Assembly (NCBI RefSeq): GCF_900114535.1
Contig: NZ_FOTK01000004.1
Span: forward strand, 62,001-126,000
Source of the DNA: Methylobacterium pseudosasicola
GTDB lineage: Bacteria > Pseudomonadota > Alphaproteobacteria > Rhizobiales > Beijerinckiaceae
Length of the DNA: 64,000 bases
Direction of reading: 5' to 3'
Positions 16,706-24,091 of the stretch are shown here, one piece after another; the first letter of the stretch is position 1; every line of letters begins with the position of its first letter. Below the pieces are notes generated by a model. That model was not told where the DNA came from, did not search any database, and was given only the letters and a program-made list of their open reading frames with translations. The position numbers were made by a program, and so were the translations under genes.

Positions 16706-18457
16706 GTGAGCGCGCCGCGGCGCGCTCGAGGATGTTTCCGAGTGGGCGAGAGCGTGGGTCAAGACCCGGCGACGGACGATCCGTATCGCGCGGGCTTCGA
16801 CGATGCCGCGATCGGCCTCGTCGTGCTGTCGGCGGACGAGGCGACGATCGTCGCCGCCAACCGGGTCCTGCACGATCTGCTCGGCTGGCCGCCGGGCCAG
16901 CTGACCGGATGTGCGACCGCGGATTTTCTGGCCGACCGGCCCGAGGGCCTCGGCGACGGCATTCAGGTCTGGCGCCGGGCGGACGGGGCCGTGCTCGACG
17001 TGCGGGTGCGGCGCTCCGGCCGGACCCTGGTGGTCGAGACCGTGGACGCGGACGCGGCCGCGCATTCCGAGGCGAACCGCGAGGCGCTGGAGAATGCCGG
17101 CCTGGGCGAGTGGCGCTGGGACCGGGCGAGCGGCCTCTTGACCCTGTCGCGCCGGGCGGCCCGGATCCTGGGGCGGCAGCCCGGGCGCTCCGTGCCGTGG
17201 GACGAGCTCAAGACCGGCCTGTCGGATCCGGAACTCGCGCGCCTGGGCGCCACCGTCGCCGAGGCGTGCCGGTCCGGCAAGCCCTACCATTTCGATACCC
17301 CGGTGACCGTCGCCGGGCGCACCGTGATCCTGCGGGTCCGGGGCCAGGCCGTGCCGGGCCGCGGCGGCGAGCTCGCCGGCATGGTCGGCGTCGTCCAGGA
17401 CATCACCACCCGAGTCGAGGCTCGGGACGAGATCCTGTCGCGCGATCAGCGCCTGCGGGTGGCGACCACCATCGCCAAGCTCGGTATCTTCGAGTGGCAC
17501 ATGCTCGAAGACCAGGCGATCTGGGAAAACGAGCACATGTACGAGATCTTCGGGCACGCGCCCGAGGACGGCACCATCGGCAAGAACGAGTTCTTGAACG
17601 ACATCCTCCACCCGGACGACCGGGCCGCGGTCCGGCACGCGATCTCGAAGGCACTGCGGGAGGACGGGATCCTGCAGATCGGCGGCCGGATCCGGCGGAA
17701 ATCCGACGGGGCGTGGCGCACCATCGATATGGCCGGCCGGTTCGAGCGGGACGCGCCGAGCCGCCTGCCGCGCCGCCTGATCGGCGTGGTCGCGGACGTG
17801 ACCGACCGGCGGATCGCCGAGGAGCGGCAGAGCCTGTTGATCCGGGAGCTGCACCACCGGGTGAAGAACACGCTGGCCACCGTGCAGGCGATCGTGGGCT
17901 CCACCGCTCGCACCGCCTCCAGCATCGAGGAGTTCTACGAGGCCTTCGTCGGGCGGATCAAATCGCTGGCTCACACCCACGCGGTGCTTACCGAGGATAC
18001 CTGGCAGACCGCCTCGCTGGCCAACCTCCTGCTCAGCGAGCTGAAGCCCTACGCGGAGGTCTCGGTGCTGGGCGGGGCCGAGGGGCGGATCAGCCTCGAC
18101 GGGCCGGCGATCGACCTGCCCTCCGAGATCGCAGTGCCGATCGGTATGGCGATCCACGAGCTCACCACCAACGCGGCCAAATACGGGGCGCTCTCGAACC
18201 GCTCCGGGCGGGTCGCAGTGACTTGGTCCCTGGAGCCGGGCGGCCCGGCCGGGATCCTGCGCTTCCACTGGCGCGAATCGGGTGGGCCGCCGGTCCGGCC
18301 ACCGAGCCGCCAGGGTTTCGGCTCGCGCCTGTTGCAGCGGGTGCTGATCACCCAGGTCCAGGCTGAGGTGGAGACCGACTACGATCCCGACGGGTTTTCC
18401 CTGACCATGCGGGCGCCGATCCCGCCGCGCAACGACAGCCTCAACCCGCTGGCCTGA
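16706..18457 (+). CDS. HWE/HisKA_2-type sensor histidine kinase with PAS domains
   Basis: A 583-residue soluble kinase. Up to three PAS-like segments occupy residues about 15-375 (for example GLVVLSADEATIVAANRVLHDLLGW and FEWHMLEDQAIWENEHMYEIFG with the following HPDD and PAC-like GVVADVTDR). The phospho-acceptor site is RELHHRVKNTLATVQAIV, and the ATP-binding domain has HELTTNAAKYGALS and the GFGSRLL motif, the pattern of HWE kinases. There is no membrane segment, so it senses a cytoplasmic signal. The start is GTG at 16706, with AGGGGGGT about 8 nt upstream. No response regulator gene is adjacent. Confidence 0.88.
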   Translation: MSAPRRARGCFRVGESVGQDPATDDPYRAGFDDAAIGLVVLSADEATIVAANRVLHDLLGWPPGQLTGCATADFLADRPEGLGDGIQVWRRADGAVLDVRVRRSGRTLVVETVDADAAAHSEANREALENAGLGEWRWDRASGLLTLSRRAARILGRQPGRSVPWDELKTGLSDPELARLGATVAEACRSGKPYHFDTPVTVAGRTVILRVRGQAVPGRGGELAGMVGVVQDITTRVEARDEILSRDQRLRVATTIAKLGIFEWHMLEDQAIWENEHMYEIFGHAPEDGTIGKNEFLNDILHPDDRAAVRHAISKALREDGILQIGGRIRRKSDGAWRTIDMAGRFERDAPSRLPRRLIGVVADVTDRRIAEERQSLLIRELHHRVKNTLATVQAIVGSTARTASSIEEFYEAFVGRIKSLAHTHAVLTEDTWQTASLANLLLSELKPYAEVSVLGGAEGRISLDGPAIDLPSEIAVPIGMAIHELTTNAAKYGALSNRSGRVAVTWSLEPGGPAGILRFHWRESGGPPVRPPSRQGFGSRLLQRVLITQVQAEVETDYDPDGFSLTMRAPIPPRNDSLNPLA

Positions 18458-18472
18458 CGAGCGGGTTCTCGC

Positions 18473-19285
18473 TCAGGCGGCGCCCCGGGCGCCGGATTCG
18501 CCGCCGCCATCCACGAAAGCCTTCAGCTCGTCCAGGGACGCGAAGGTGAAGCGGCCCTGCGGCGTCTCCGCCTCGATCGAGCCGTCCTCGAACATCACGT
18601 AGGTGTTGCCGCCGGAGGCGTAGCGCCCGACCACGGTGCGGGTATCGGGCTTCGTCTCGGACTCGGGCTCCGGCGCCGCGTCGAGGCTCGGTCGCAGGGC
18701 AGGGGGGGCTTGAGGGGGCTCCGGGGTCGGCTCCGGCTTCGCGGGCGGTTCGGGTGCCGCGAACAGGTCGTCCTCCGGGCTGCGCTCGGGGACCGCTTCC
18801 AGCACCGGCTCCGGGGGCGGGACGGGGGGAACGGATCGGAGCGGAAAATCCGATTCGACCACGGCGGCCCTGTGCGGTTCGGGCGCCTTCGGGGCCTCGA
18901 CCGGTGCGGGCGGGGCGTCCTCCAGGAGGCGCAGGTCGGGCTCGATCCGCGGCCGCTCGGGATCGAAGGGCGGCTCGACGATCGGCGGCACGATGAAGGC
19001 CGGGGCGGCGGGCAGCACCGGCGGCAGGCGCGGCGCGCTCGCGGCAACGGGGCCGGCCTCGGCCGCCGCCAGCGCCGGGCGCTGCCCGATCGCCCGCTCC
19101 AGCCGCCGGAACACCAGGGCGAGCACGCCGATCCCGAACAGAACCGCACCCGACGAGGCCGCGACCGAACCCGCGATCACCATCGCGAGGCCGCTCTCCA
19201 GACGCACATAGGGAAAGCCCTGGATCACGGCGGCGCAGCCCCCGATGACCATGGCGGCGGCGAGCGCGAACAGCGCAGCGATCAT
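18473..19285 (-). CDS. Proline-rich membrane protein of unknown function
   Basis: A 270-residue protein. Residues 1-75 contain two hydrophobic segments (MIAALFALAAAMVIGG and AMVIAGSVAASSGAVLFGIGVLAL). The middle is a Pro/Ala/Glu-rich, probably disordered, linker. The last 60 residues (VVGRYASGGNTYVMFEDGSIEAETPQGRFTFASLDELKAF) form a short ordered tail of a type seen in rhizobial membrane proteins of unknown role. The ATG at 19285 opens the first membrane segment and has AGAGAG upstream. Convergent with the kinase gene. No function assigned. Confidence 0.75.
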   Translation of the reverse strand: MIAALFALAAAMVIGGCAAVIQGFPYVRLESGLAMVIAGSVAASSGAVLFGIGVLALVFRRLERAIGQRPALAAAEAGPVAASAPRLPPVLPAAPAFIVPPIVEPPFDPERPRIEPDLRLLEDAPPAPVEAPKAPEPHRAAVVESDFPLRSVPPVPPPEPVLEAVPERSPEDDLFAAPEPPAKPEPTPEPPQAPPALRPSLDAAPEPESETKPDTRTVVGRYASGGNTYVMFEDGSIEAETPQGRFTFASLDELKAFVDGGGESGARGAA

Positions 19286-19674
19286 GTTACTCTCTAGACA
19301 CGGGCCGGCTAACGGCCGGCGCTTAAGGCGTGTCGCACAGTAAGGCCTTGCGGTCATATTGCAAAATCCGACGGCGAGATTGTCCGGGATACCGGTTCTG
19401 ACAAGTCGTCGGGCCGGAGGCCCGCGGCCCGGCCGGGCGCGCCCTCCGAAACTTCCCGCCAAGCCTGGCCGGAACGGCGTTGCCGTCGCGCGGGCACCGA
19501 CTTACGTAGCTGGGGTGACCCGGACGCCCCCGCCGGGGACGAGGCCGCCCAGGCTGAAACGAGCCGCTGTTTCCCCGTGAAACACGGCCCGCTCCAGCCC
19601 ATTGTCATCGCATGATGCGTTCGGAAAGCCGGATCCGGCTTGTCCGCATCGTGCTCCAAGCGGAGACAGAGCCC
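19286..19674. other. 389-nt divergent intergenic region before sodB
   Basis: No supported gene. It separates the divergent proline-rich membrane protein gene and sodB and must hold both promoters. It includes a 17-base near-palindrome TGTTTCCCCGTGAAACA at 19568-19584, resembling a parS site with one extra central base, overlapped by CCGTG-AAA-CACGG. Confidence 0.5.
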
Positions 19675-20274
19675 ATGACCTTCACGCTGCCGGAACTGCC
19701 CTACGCCTACGACGCGCTCGGGCCGTACATGTCGAAGGAAACCCTCGAGTTTCACCACGACAAGCACCACAAGGCCTATGTCGATACCGGCAACAAGCTG
19801 CTCGAAGGCACGGATCTCCAGGGCAAGAGCGTCGAGGAGATCGTCAAGGCCGCCTACAACACGAATCAGCCGCTCTTCAACAATGCCGGCCAGCACTACA
19901 ACCACCTCCATTTCTGGAACTGGCTGAAGCCCAACGGCGGCGGCGCGATTCCCGGCGCCATCGCCAAGAAGATCGACGAGGATCTCGGCGGGGCCGAGAA
20001 GTTCAAGGCGGACTTCATCCAGGCGGGCGTCAGCCAGTTCGGCTCGGGCTGGGCCTGGCTCGCCGTGAAGGACGGCAAGCTCGCGATCCTGAAGACGCCG
20101 AACGGCGAGAACCCCCTGGTCCACGGCGCCAAGCCGATCCTCGGCGTCGACGTGTGGGAGCACTCCTACTACATCGATTACCGCAACCGCCGGCCCGACT
20201 ACCTCAAGGCGTTCGTCGAGAACCTGGTGAACTGGGAATACGTCGAGAAGCTGTACGGCGAAGCGACCCGCTGA
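19675..20274 (+). CDS. sodB: Superoxide dismutase, Fe type
   Basis: A 199-residue Fe/Mn-family SOD. Metal ligands appear as HHDKHHKAY (first His), NHLHFW (second His), and DVWEHSYY (Asp and His). The residue pattern NNAGQHYNH, with Gln after AG, and NGENPL in place of the Mn-specific Gln segment favour the iron form. It removes superoxide in the cytoplasm. The start at 19675 gives the usual N-terminus MTFTLPELPYAYDALGPYMS. An in-frame ATG at 19612 would add 21 residues unlike the family. Confidence 0.93.
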   Translation: MTFTLPELPYAYDALGPYMSKETLEFHHDKHHKAYVDTGNKLLEGTDLQGKSVEEIVKAAYNTNQPLFNNAGQHYNHLHFWNWLKPNGGGAIPGAIAKKIDEDLGGAEKFKADFIQAGVSQFGSGWAWLAVKDGKLAILKTPNGENPLVHGAKPILGVDVWEHSYYIDYRNRRPDYLKAFVENLVNWEYVEKLYGEATR

Positions 20275-20288
20275 TCCGGCCATGAGGG

Positions 20289-20322
20289 GCGCCGCGGGCC
20301 GATCGTATCCGCGGCGCTCTTG
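20289..20322 (+). terminator. Likely terminator after sodB
   Basis: GCGCCGCGG (20289-20297) pairs perfectly with CCGCGGCGC (20309-20317) and is followed by TCTTG. The T run is short. Confidence 0.5.
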
Positions 20323-20455
20323 AGATGCCGGCGAAAAGCGGCTCTTGATGCGGAATACCGGGCCAACCCGGGCTGTACCGGGGTGACAGGTCATTTCCAG
20401 CCTAGTCCGTAGGATCGCATCGCGCCGCAGGACGCCCTCGACAATCCGTGCGCCC

Positions 20456-20650
20456 TCTCCCTCCCCCCTCTGCGGGGGAGAGTTGCCCCTGCGTCAGCAG
20501 GGGTCGGGCCGGGACGAAGTCCCGCAAGAGGGGAGCCGGGGTATAGGAAACGGCGCGACTGGCATGACGGGCGAAGCCCTATCCTGCACCGTCGCTCCCC
20601 TCTCCCGACCCGCTTCGCGGGCCACCCTCCCCCGCAAAGGGGGGAGGGAG
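20456..20650. repeat. Imperfect inverted-repeat element upstream of murJ
   Basis: The left arm begins around CCTCCCCCCTCTGCGGGGGA (20460-20480) and continues to AGAGGGGAGC near 20537. The right arm begins GCTCCCCTCTCC near 20594 and ends CCCCCGCAAAGGGGGGAGG near 20648, roughly the reverse complement. A smaller hairpin GCCCCTGCGTCAGCAGGGG sits inside the left arm and CCCGCTTCGCGGG inside the right arm. The outer right end directly supplies the ribosome binding site of murJ. Confidence 0.7.
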
Positions 20651-20661
20651 GTTTGCCTTCG

Positions 20662-22188
20662 ATGATCCGCTCCATCCTCTCGGTGGGCGGCTGGACCCTG
20701 GTCTCGCGCGTCACCGGCTTCGCCCGGGACGTGGTGATGGCCGCCGTGATGGGGGCGGGGCCGATGGCTGACGCCTTCGTGGTCGCGTTCCGGCTGCCGA
20801 ACCACTTCCGCGCGATCTTCGGCGAGGGGGCGTTCAACACCGCCTTCGTGCCGGCCTATGCCGGGCTTGCCGAGGCGGGCGCCTCCGGGGCGGCGCACCA
20901 CTTCGCCGACCGCGTCTTCACCCTGATGCTGATCGTGCAGCTGGTGCTGCTGAACCTCGCCCTGCCGGCGATGCCCTGGGTGGTGCACGCCCTGGCCCCC
21001 GGCTTCGCCGAGGATGGCGAGCGCTTCCAGCTCGCGGTGGCGCTGACCCGTATCACCTTCCCGTACCTGCTGTTCATGACCCTGGTGACGCTGCTGTCGG
21101 GCATCCTCAACGCCCACCGGCACTTCGCCGTGGCGGCCGGGGCGCCGGTGCTGCTCAACCTCGCCATGCTGGCGGCCCTGTCGCTGAGCTTCCTGTTCCC
21201 CAACGCCGCCTACGCGGCCGCCTGGGGCGTCGCGATCTCGGGCGTGCTGCAATTCGGCCTGCTGTGGTGGGGCTGCCGCCGGGCCCGGGTGATGCCGGAC
21301 CTCGCCGTGCCGCGCTCCGATCCGGCGCTGAAGCGGTTCTTCGTGGTGCTCGGGCCCGCGGTGATCGGGGCGGCCGGGTTCCAGATCGCCACCTTCGCCG
21401 ACACGATCATCGCCAGCTGGCTGCCCACCGGCGCGGTCTCGGCCCTGTACTACGCCGACCGGCTCTACCAGCTGCCCTTCGGGGTGATCGCCATCGCGGC
21501 CGGCACCGTGCTCCTGCCGGAGATGAGCCGGCGGCTCGCGGCCGGCGACGTGGCCGGCGCACACGCGGCGCAGAACCGGGCGGCGGGCTTCTCCCTGGCC
21601 TTGTCGGCGCCATTCACGGTGGCGTTCCTGACCATCCCGGGCCTGATCATGGCGGCCCTGTTCCAGCGCGGCGCCTTCAGCGCCGAGGACGCGTCCCGGG
21701 CCGCCTCGGTTCTGGCCGCCTACGGGCTCGCCCTGCCGGCCGTGGTGCTGGTGCGCAGCGCCGTGGCGAGCTTCTACGCCCGCCAGGACACCAAGACCCC
21801 GCTTTGGGCCTCGCTGACGGCGATCGCGGTCAATGTTGCGCTGAAGCTCTGGCTCACCGGGCCCTACGGCGTCACCGGCCTGGCCCTGGCGACGGCCGTC
21901 AGCCAGTGGGTGAACCTGCTGATCCTCGTCGTCCTGGCCAAGCGCCGCAACTGGACGGCGCCGGGCCGCACCCTCGGCCTCACCGTGGCGGGGGTCGGGC
22001 TCGCCTGCCTCGCCCTGGCGGGGGTTGCCGTCTACGGCCAGGGGCTCGCCGAGGCCCTGGTGCCGGCCCTGCCGCACGGGCGCGAGATCGCCGTGTTGCT
22101 CCTGCTCGGCTTGGCCGGCGCCGTGGTCTATGGCGGCCTGCTGGCCGGCTTGCTGCACCTGTTCGGTCTGCGCCTGCGCCGGGCGTAA
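20662..22188 (+). CDS. murJ: Lipid II flippase MurJ
   Basis: A 508-residue MOP-superfamily flippase with about 14 hydrophobic helices that moves lipid II across the inner membrane for peptidoglycan synthesis. The N-terminal motif ILSVGGWTLVSRVTGFARDVVMA and GEGAFNTAFVPAY are diagnostic of MurJ/MviN. The ATG at 20662 has GGGAGG 12 nt upstream; a TTG at 20653 is too close to that site. The Shine-Dalgarno is part of the palindromic repeat that fills the preceding gap. It is followed at 80 nt by a haloacid dehalogenase gene. Confidence 0.95.
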   Translation: MIRSILSVGGWTLVSRVTGFARDVVMAAVMGAGPMADAFVVAFRLPNHFRAIFGEGAFNTAFVPAYAGLAEAGASGAAHHFADRVFTLMLIVQLVLLNLALPAMPWVVHALAPGFAEDGERFQLAVALTRITFPYLLFMTLVTLLSGILNAHRHFAVAAGAPVLLNLAMLAALSLSFLFPNAAYAAAWGVAISGVLQFGLLWWGCRRARVMPDLAVPRSDPALKRFFVVLGPAVIGAAGFQIATFADTIIASWLPTGAVSALYYADRLYQLPFGVIAIAAGTVLLPEMSRRLAAGDVAGAHAAQNRAAGFSLALSAPFTVAFLTIPGLIMAALFQRGAFSAEDASRAASVLAAYGLALPAVVLVRSAVASFYARQDTKTPLWASLTAIAVNVALKLWLTGPYGVTGLALATAVSQWVNLLILVVLAKRRNWTAPGRTLGLTVAGVGLACLALAGVAVYGQGLAEALVPALPHGREIAVLLLLGLAGAVVYGGLLAGLLHLFGLRLRRA

Positions 22189-22268
22189 AGAATCCGGCTC
22201 GGTTCGGCCGGACTCGCCGCCGCGCCCACGAGTCCCACATCGTCCCCGAGCGCCCAGTGAGGAACGCC

Positions 22269-22940
22269 ATGACCAAGGACCTGCTCGCAGGCGTGAAGGC
22301 CGTCGTGTTCGACGCCTACGGCACGCTGTTCGACGTGAACGCCGCGGTCCAGCGTTACGCCGAATTGGTCGGGCCGGATGCCGGCCATCTCTCCGAAGTC
22401 TGGCGCAACAAGCAACTCGAATACAGCTGGACCCTGTCGCTGATGGGCCGCTACGCGGCCTTCTGGGACCTCACCGTGCGCGCCCTCGATCATGCCCTGG
22501 CGCTGCATCCGGGCGTGGATCCCGGCCTGCGCGAGAAGCTGCTCGACGCCTATCGCGACCTCGACGCCTACCCGGAGGTGCCAAATGTGCTGGCGGTGCT
22601 GCAGAAGCGGGGCTTGCGCACGGCGGTGCTGACCAACGGCAACGCCGCCATGGTCGACCGCGCCGTGGCCTCGGCGGGCCTCGCCGACCATCTCGACGCG
22701 GTGCTCTCAGTGGACGACGCGCAGGTGTTCAAGACCCATCCCGACGCCTACCGGATCGCCCTGACCCGACTCGCGGTCGGGGAGGCGGACGTGCTGTTCT
22801 GCTCCTCGAACCGCTGGGACGTGGCCGGCGCCTGCGCCTTCGGGTTCCGGACCGCCTGGGTGAACCGCCGGGGCCTGCCGGACGAGTATGCCGAGCTCGC
22901 GCCCACGGCGGTGATCGGATCCCTCGACGGGCTGCTCTGA
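22269..22940 (+). CDS. Haloacid dehalogenase, type II
   Basis: A 223-residue HAD-superfamily enzyme of the L-2-haloacid dehalogenase subgroup. The nucleophile Asp is residue 15 in VVFDAYGTLFDV, followed by LTNGN (motif II), FKTHPDAYRIAL (motif III Lys) and CSSNRWDVAGA (motif IV). LEYSWTLSLM and FWDLT are also typical of this group. It would hydrolyse 2-haloacids to 2-hydroxyacids, though natural substrates of many members are unknown. The start at 22269 has GAGGAA upstream. It may be co-transcribed with murJ, 80 nt away. Confidence 0.9.
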   Translation: MTKDLLAGVKAVVFDAYGTLFDVNAAVQRYAELVGPDAGHLSEVWRNKQLEYSWTLSLMGRYAAFWDLTVRALDHALALHPGVDPGLREKLLDAYRDLDAYPEVPNVLAVLQKRGLRTAVLTNGNAAMVDRAVASAGLADHLDAVLSVDDAQVFKTHPDAYRIALTRLAVGEADVLFCSSNRWDVAGACAFGFRTAWVNRRGLPDEYAELAPTAVIGSLDGLL

Positions 22941-23066
22941 GACCCGACCCGGGGCGCGCCGCCGCGGGTTGGACTAAAGTCGAGCTTGCAACGTGCGGTT
23001 CGTGCCCTTGGTTCGCCCCTGACTCGGACGCCAGGATCAGGAGCGTCGAGCGTGAGGGAGCGTCTG

Positions 23067-23537
23067 ATGAAGCGCGTGTTGTTGGCCGCCGCATTCTGCG
23101 TCGGCGTGGCCGGGCCTGCCTGGGCCCTGGACGTCACCAAGTCGGTCGATGTCGCGGCCTCCCCCGAGGCGGTGTGGAAGACCATCGGCGGGTTTTGCGG
23201 GATCGGCGACTGGCACCCGGTGATCGAGAAATGCGCCCTGTCCAAGAAGGGCGGCAAGGATGTCCGCACCCTCAGCCTGAAGGGCGGCGGGACGATCGTC
23301 GAGGAGCAGGAATCCCGTGACGACGCGAAGATGGCCTACACCTACACGATCCTGGAAGGCCCGCTGCCCGTTGCGGATTACCATTCGACCCTTATGGTCG
23401 CGAAGGCCGGCAGCGGCTCCAAGGTGACCTGGACGGGCACGTTCAAGGCCAAGGGTGCGCCCGACGCCAAGGCGCAGGAGGCCATCGCGGGCGTGTACGA
23501 AGCCGGCCTGAAGGGCATCGCCGACAAGGCGAAGTAA
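23067..23537 (+). CDS. Exported SRPBCC-fold protein
   Basis: A 156-residue protein with a cleavable signal peptide (MKRVLLAAAFCVGVAGPAWA, predicted cut after WALD region). The mature part has the START/polyketide-cyclase-like SRPBCC pattern: VTKSVDVAASPEAVWKTIGGFCGIGDWHP at the start and a long C-terminal helix. This fold binds hydrophobic ligands; the ligand here is unknown. AGGGAG lies 8 nt before the chosen ATG. A GC-rich hairpin at 23551-23578 follows. Confidence 0.85.
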   Translation: MKRVLLAAAFCVGVAGPAWALDVTKSVDVAASPEAVWKTIGGFCGIGDWHPVIEKCALSKKGGKDVRTLSLKGGGTIVEEQESRDDAKMAYTYTILEGPLPVADYHSTLMVAKAGSGSKVTWTGTFKAKGAPDAKAQEAIAGVYEAGLKGIADKAK

Positions 23538-23550
23538 GCATACCGCCCGG

Positions 23551-23578
23551 AGCAGGGGCGGCCCGTTCCGCCTCTGCT
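23551..23578 (+). terminator. Hairpin after the SRPBCC gene
   Basis: AGCAGGGGCGG (23551-23561) pairs with CCGCCTCTGCT (23568-23578), with one G-U pair. No T run follows, so it is a weak intrinsic terminator at best. Confidence 0.4.
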
Positions 23579-23692
23579 CTGGCTCTCTCGGCGTGTCGAC
23601 GCCACATCCGGCACGCAATCGAATTGCGGCTTCGCAGATTTTTAATCGTCCCGGTGTTGGATCATCCTCAACACGAACGGGAGATGTTGCGC

Positions 23693-24040
23693 GTGTCCAC
23701 GAACGGTTCCTTCACGATGATCCGCGCCGGGGCCGCCGCCCTCGCCGCGACCCTGGTGCTCGGGGCCGTCGCCCCGGCCACCGCCCGCGACCAGACCGGT
23801 GCGATCGTCGGCGGCCTTGCGGCCGGCGTGGTCGGCGGCGTGGTCGGAAGCGCCCTGGTCAACGGCGCCAACCAGCCTCCGCCCCCGCCGCCGGAGTATC
23901 GCCCGCGCCGCGTCGTGGTCGAGGAGCCCGAGACCGTCGTGGTGCGCGAGCGCCGCGGCCCGATCTGCCATTACGAGCGCCGCAAGGAGTGGCTCGGCGA
24001 CGGTGAGTTCACCTACCGCCGCGTCGAAGTCTGCGAGTAG
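23693..24040 (+). CDS. Small exported glycine-zipper-type protein
   Basis: A roughly 115-residue protein with an N-terminal export segment (MIRAGAAALAATLVLGAVAPATA). A Gly/Ala-rich stretch AIVGGLAAGVVGGVVGSALV resembles a glycine zipper, and a Pro run and a charged Cys-containing tail follow. Function unknown; such proteins are often envelope-associated. The start is uncertain: GTG at 23693 has ACGGGAG at a good distance, ATG at 23684 is too close to that site, and ATG at 23717 would start exactly at the signal peptide. Confidence 0.65.
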   Translation: MSTNGSFTMIRAGAAALAATLVLGAVAPATARDQTGAIVGGLAAGVVGGVVGSALVNGANQPPPPPPEYRPRRVVVEEPETVVVRERRGPICHYERRKEWLGDGEFTYRRVEVCE

Positions 24041-24061
24041 TTTTTTCGGGTCGTCTCGTTG

Positions 24062-24088
24062 ACGCCGCGTCCCCCCGGGGCGCGGCGT
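24062..24088. terminator. Bidirectional hairpin between convergent genes
   Basis: ACGCCGCG (24062-24069) pairs with CGCGGCGT (24081-24088) between a plus-strand gene ending at 24040 and a minus-strand gene ending at 24092. A six-T run at 24041-24046 lies before the stem, so on the minus strand it follows as A-to-T. Confidence 0.5.
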
Positions 24089-24091
24089 TCG

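Noticed and set aside
15707..18268. An 853-codon minus-strand open frame opposite trmB and the HWE kinase
   Set aside because: Both plus-strand genes carry clear catalytic motifs; the antisense translation is Arg/Gly/Ala/His-rich and meaningless.
20494..22158. A 554-codon minus-strand open frame opposite murJ
   Set aside because: Low-complexity Gln/Arg/Gly/His sequence typical of antisense to a membrane-protein gene; murJ is unambiguous.
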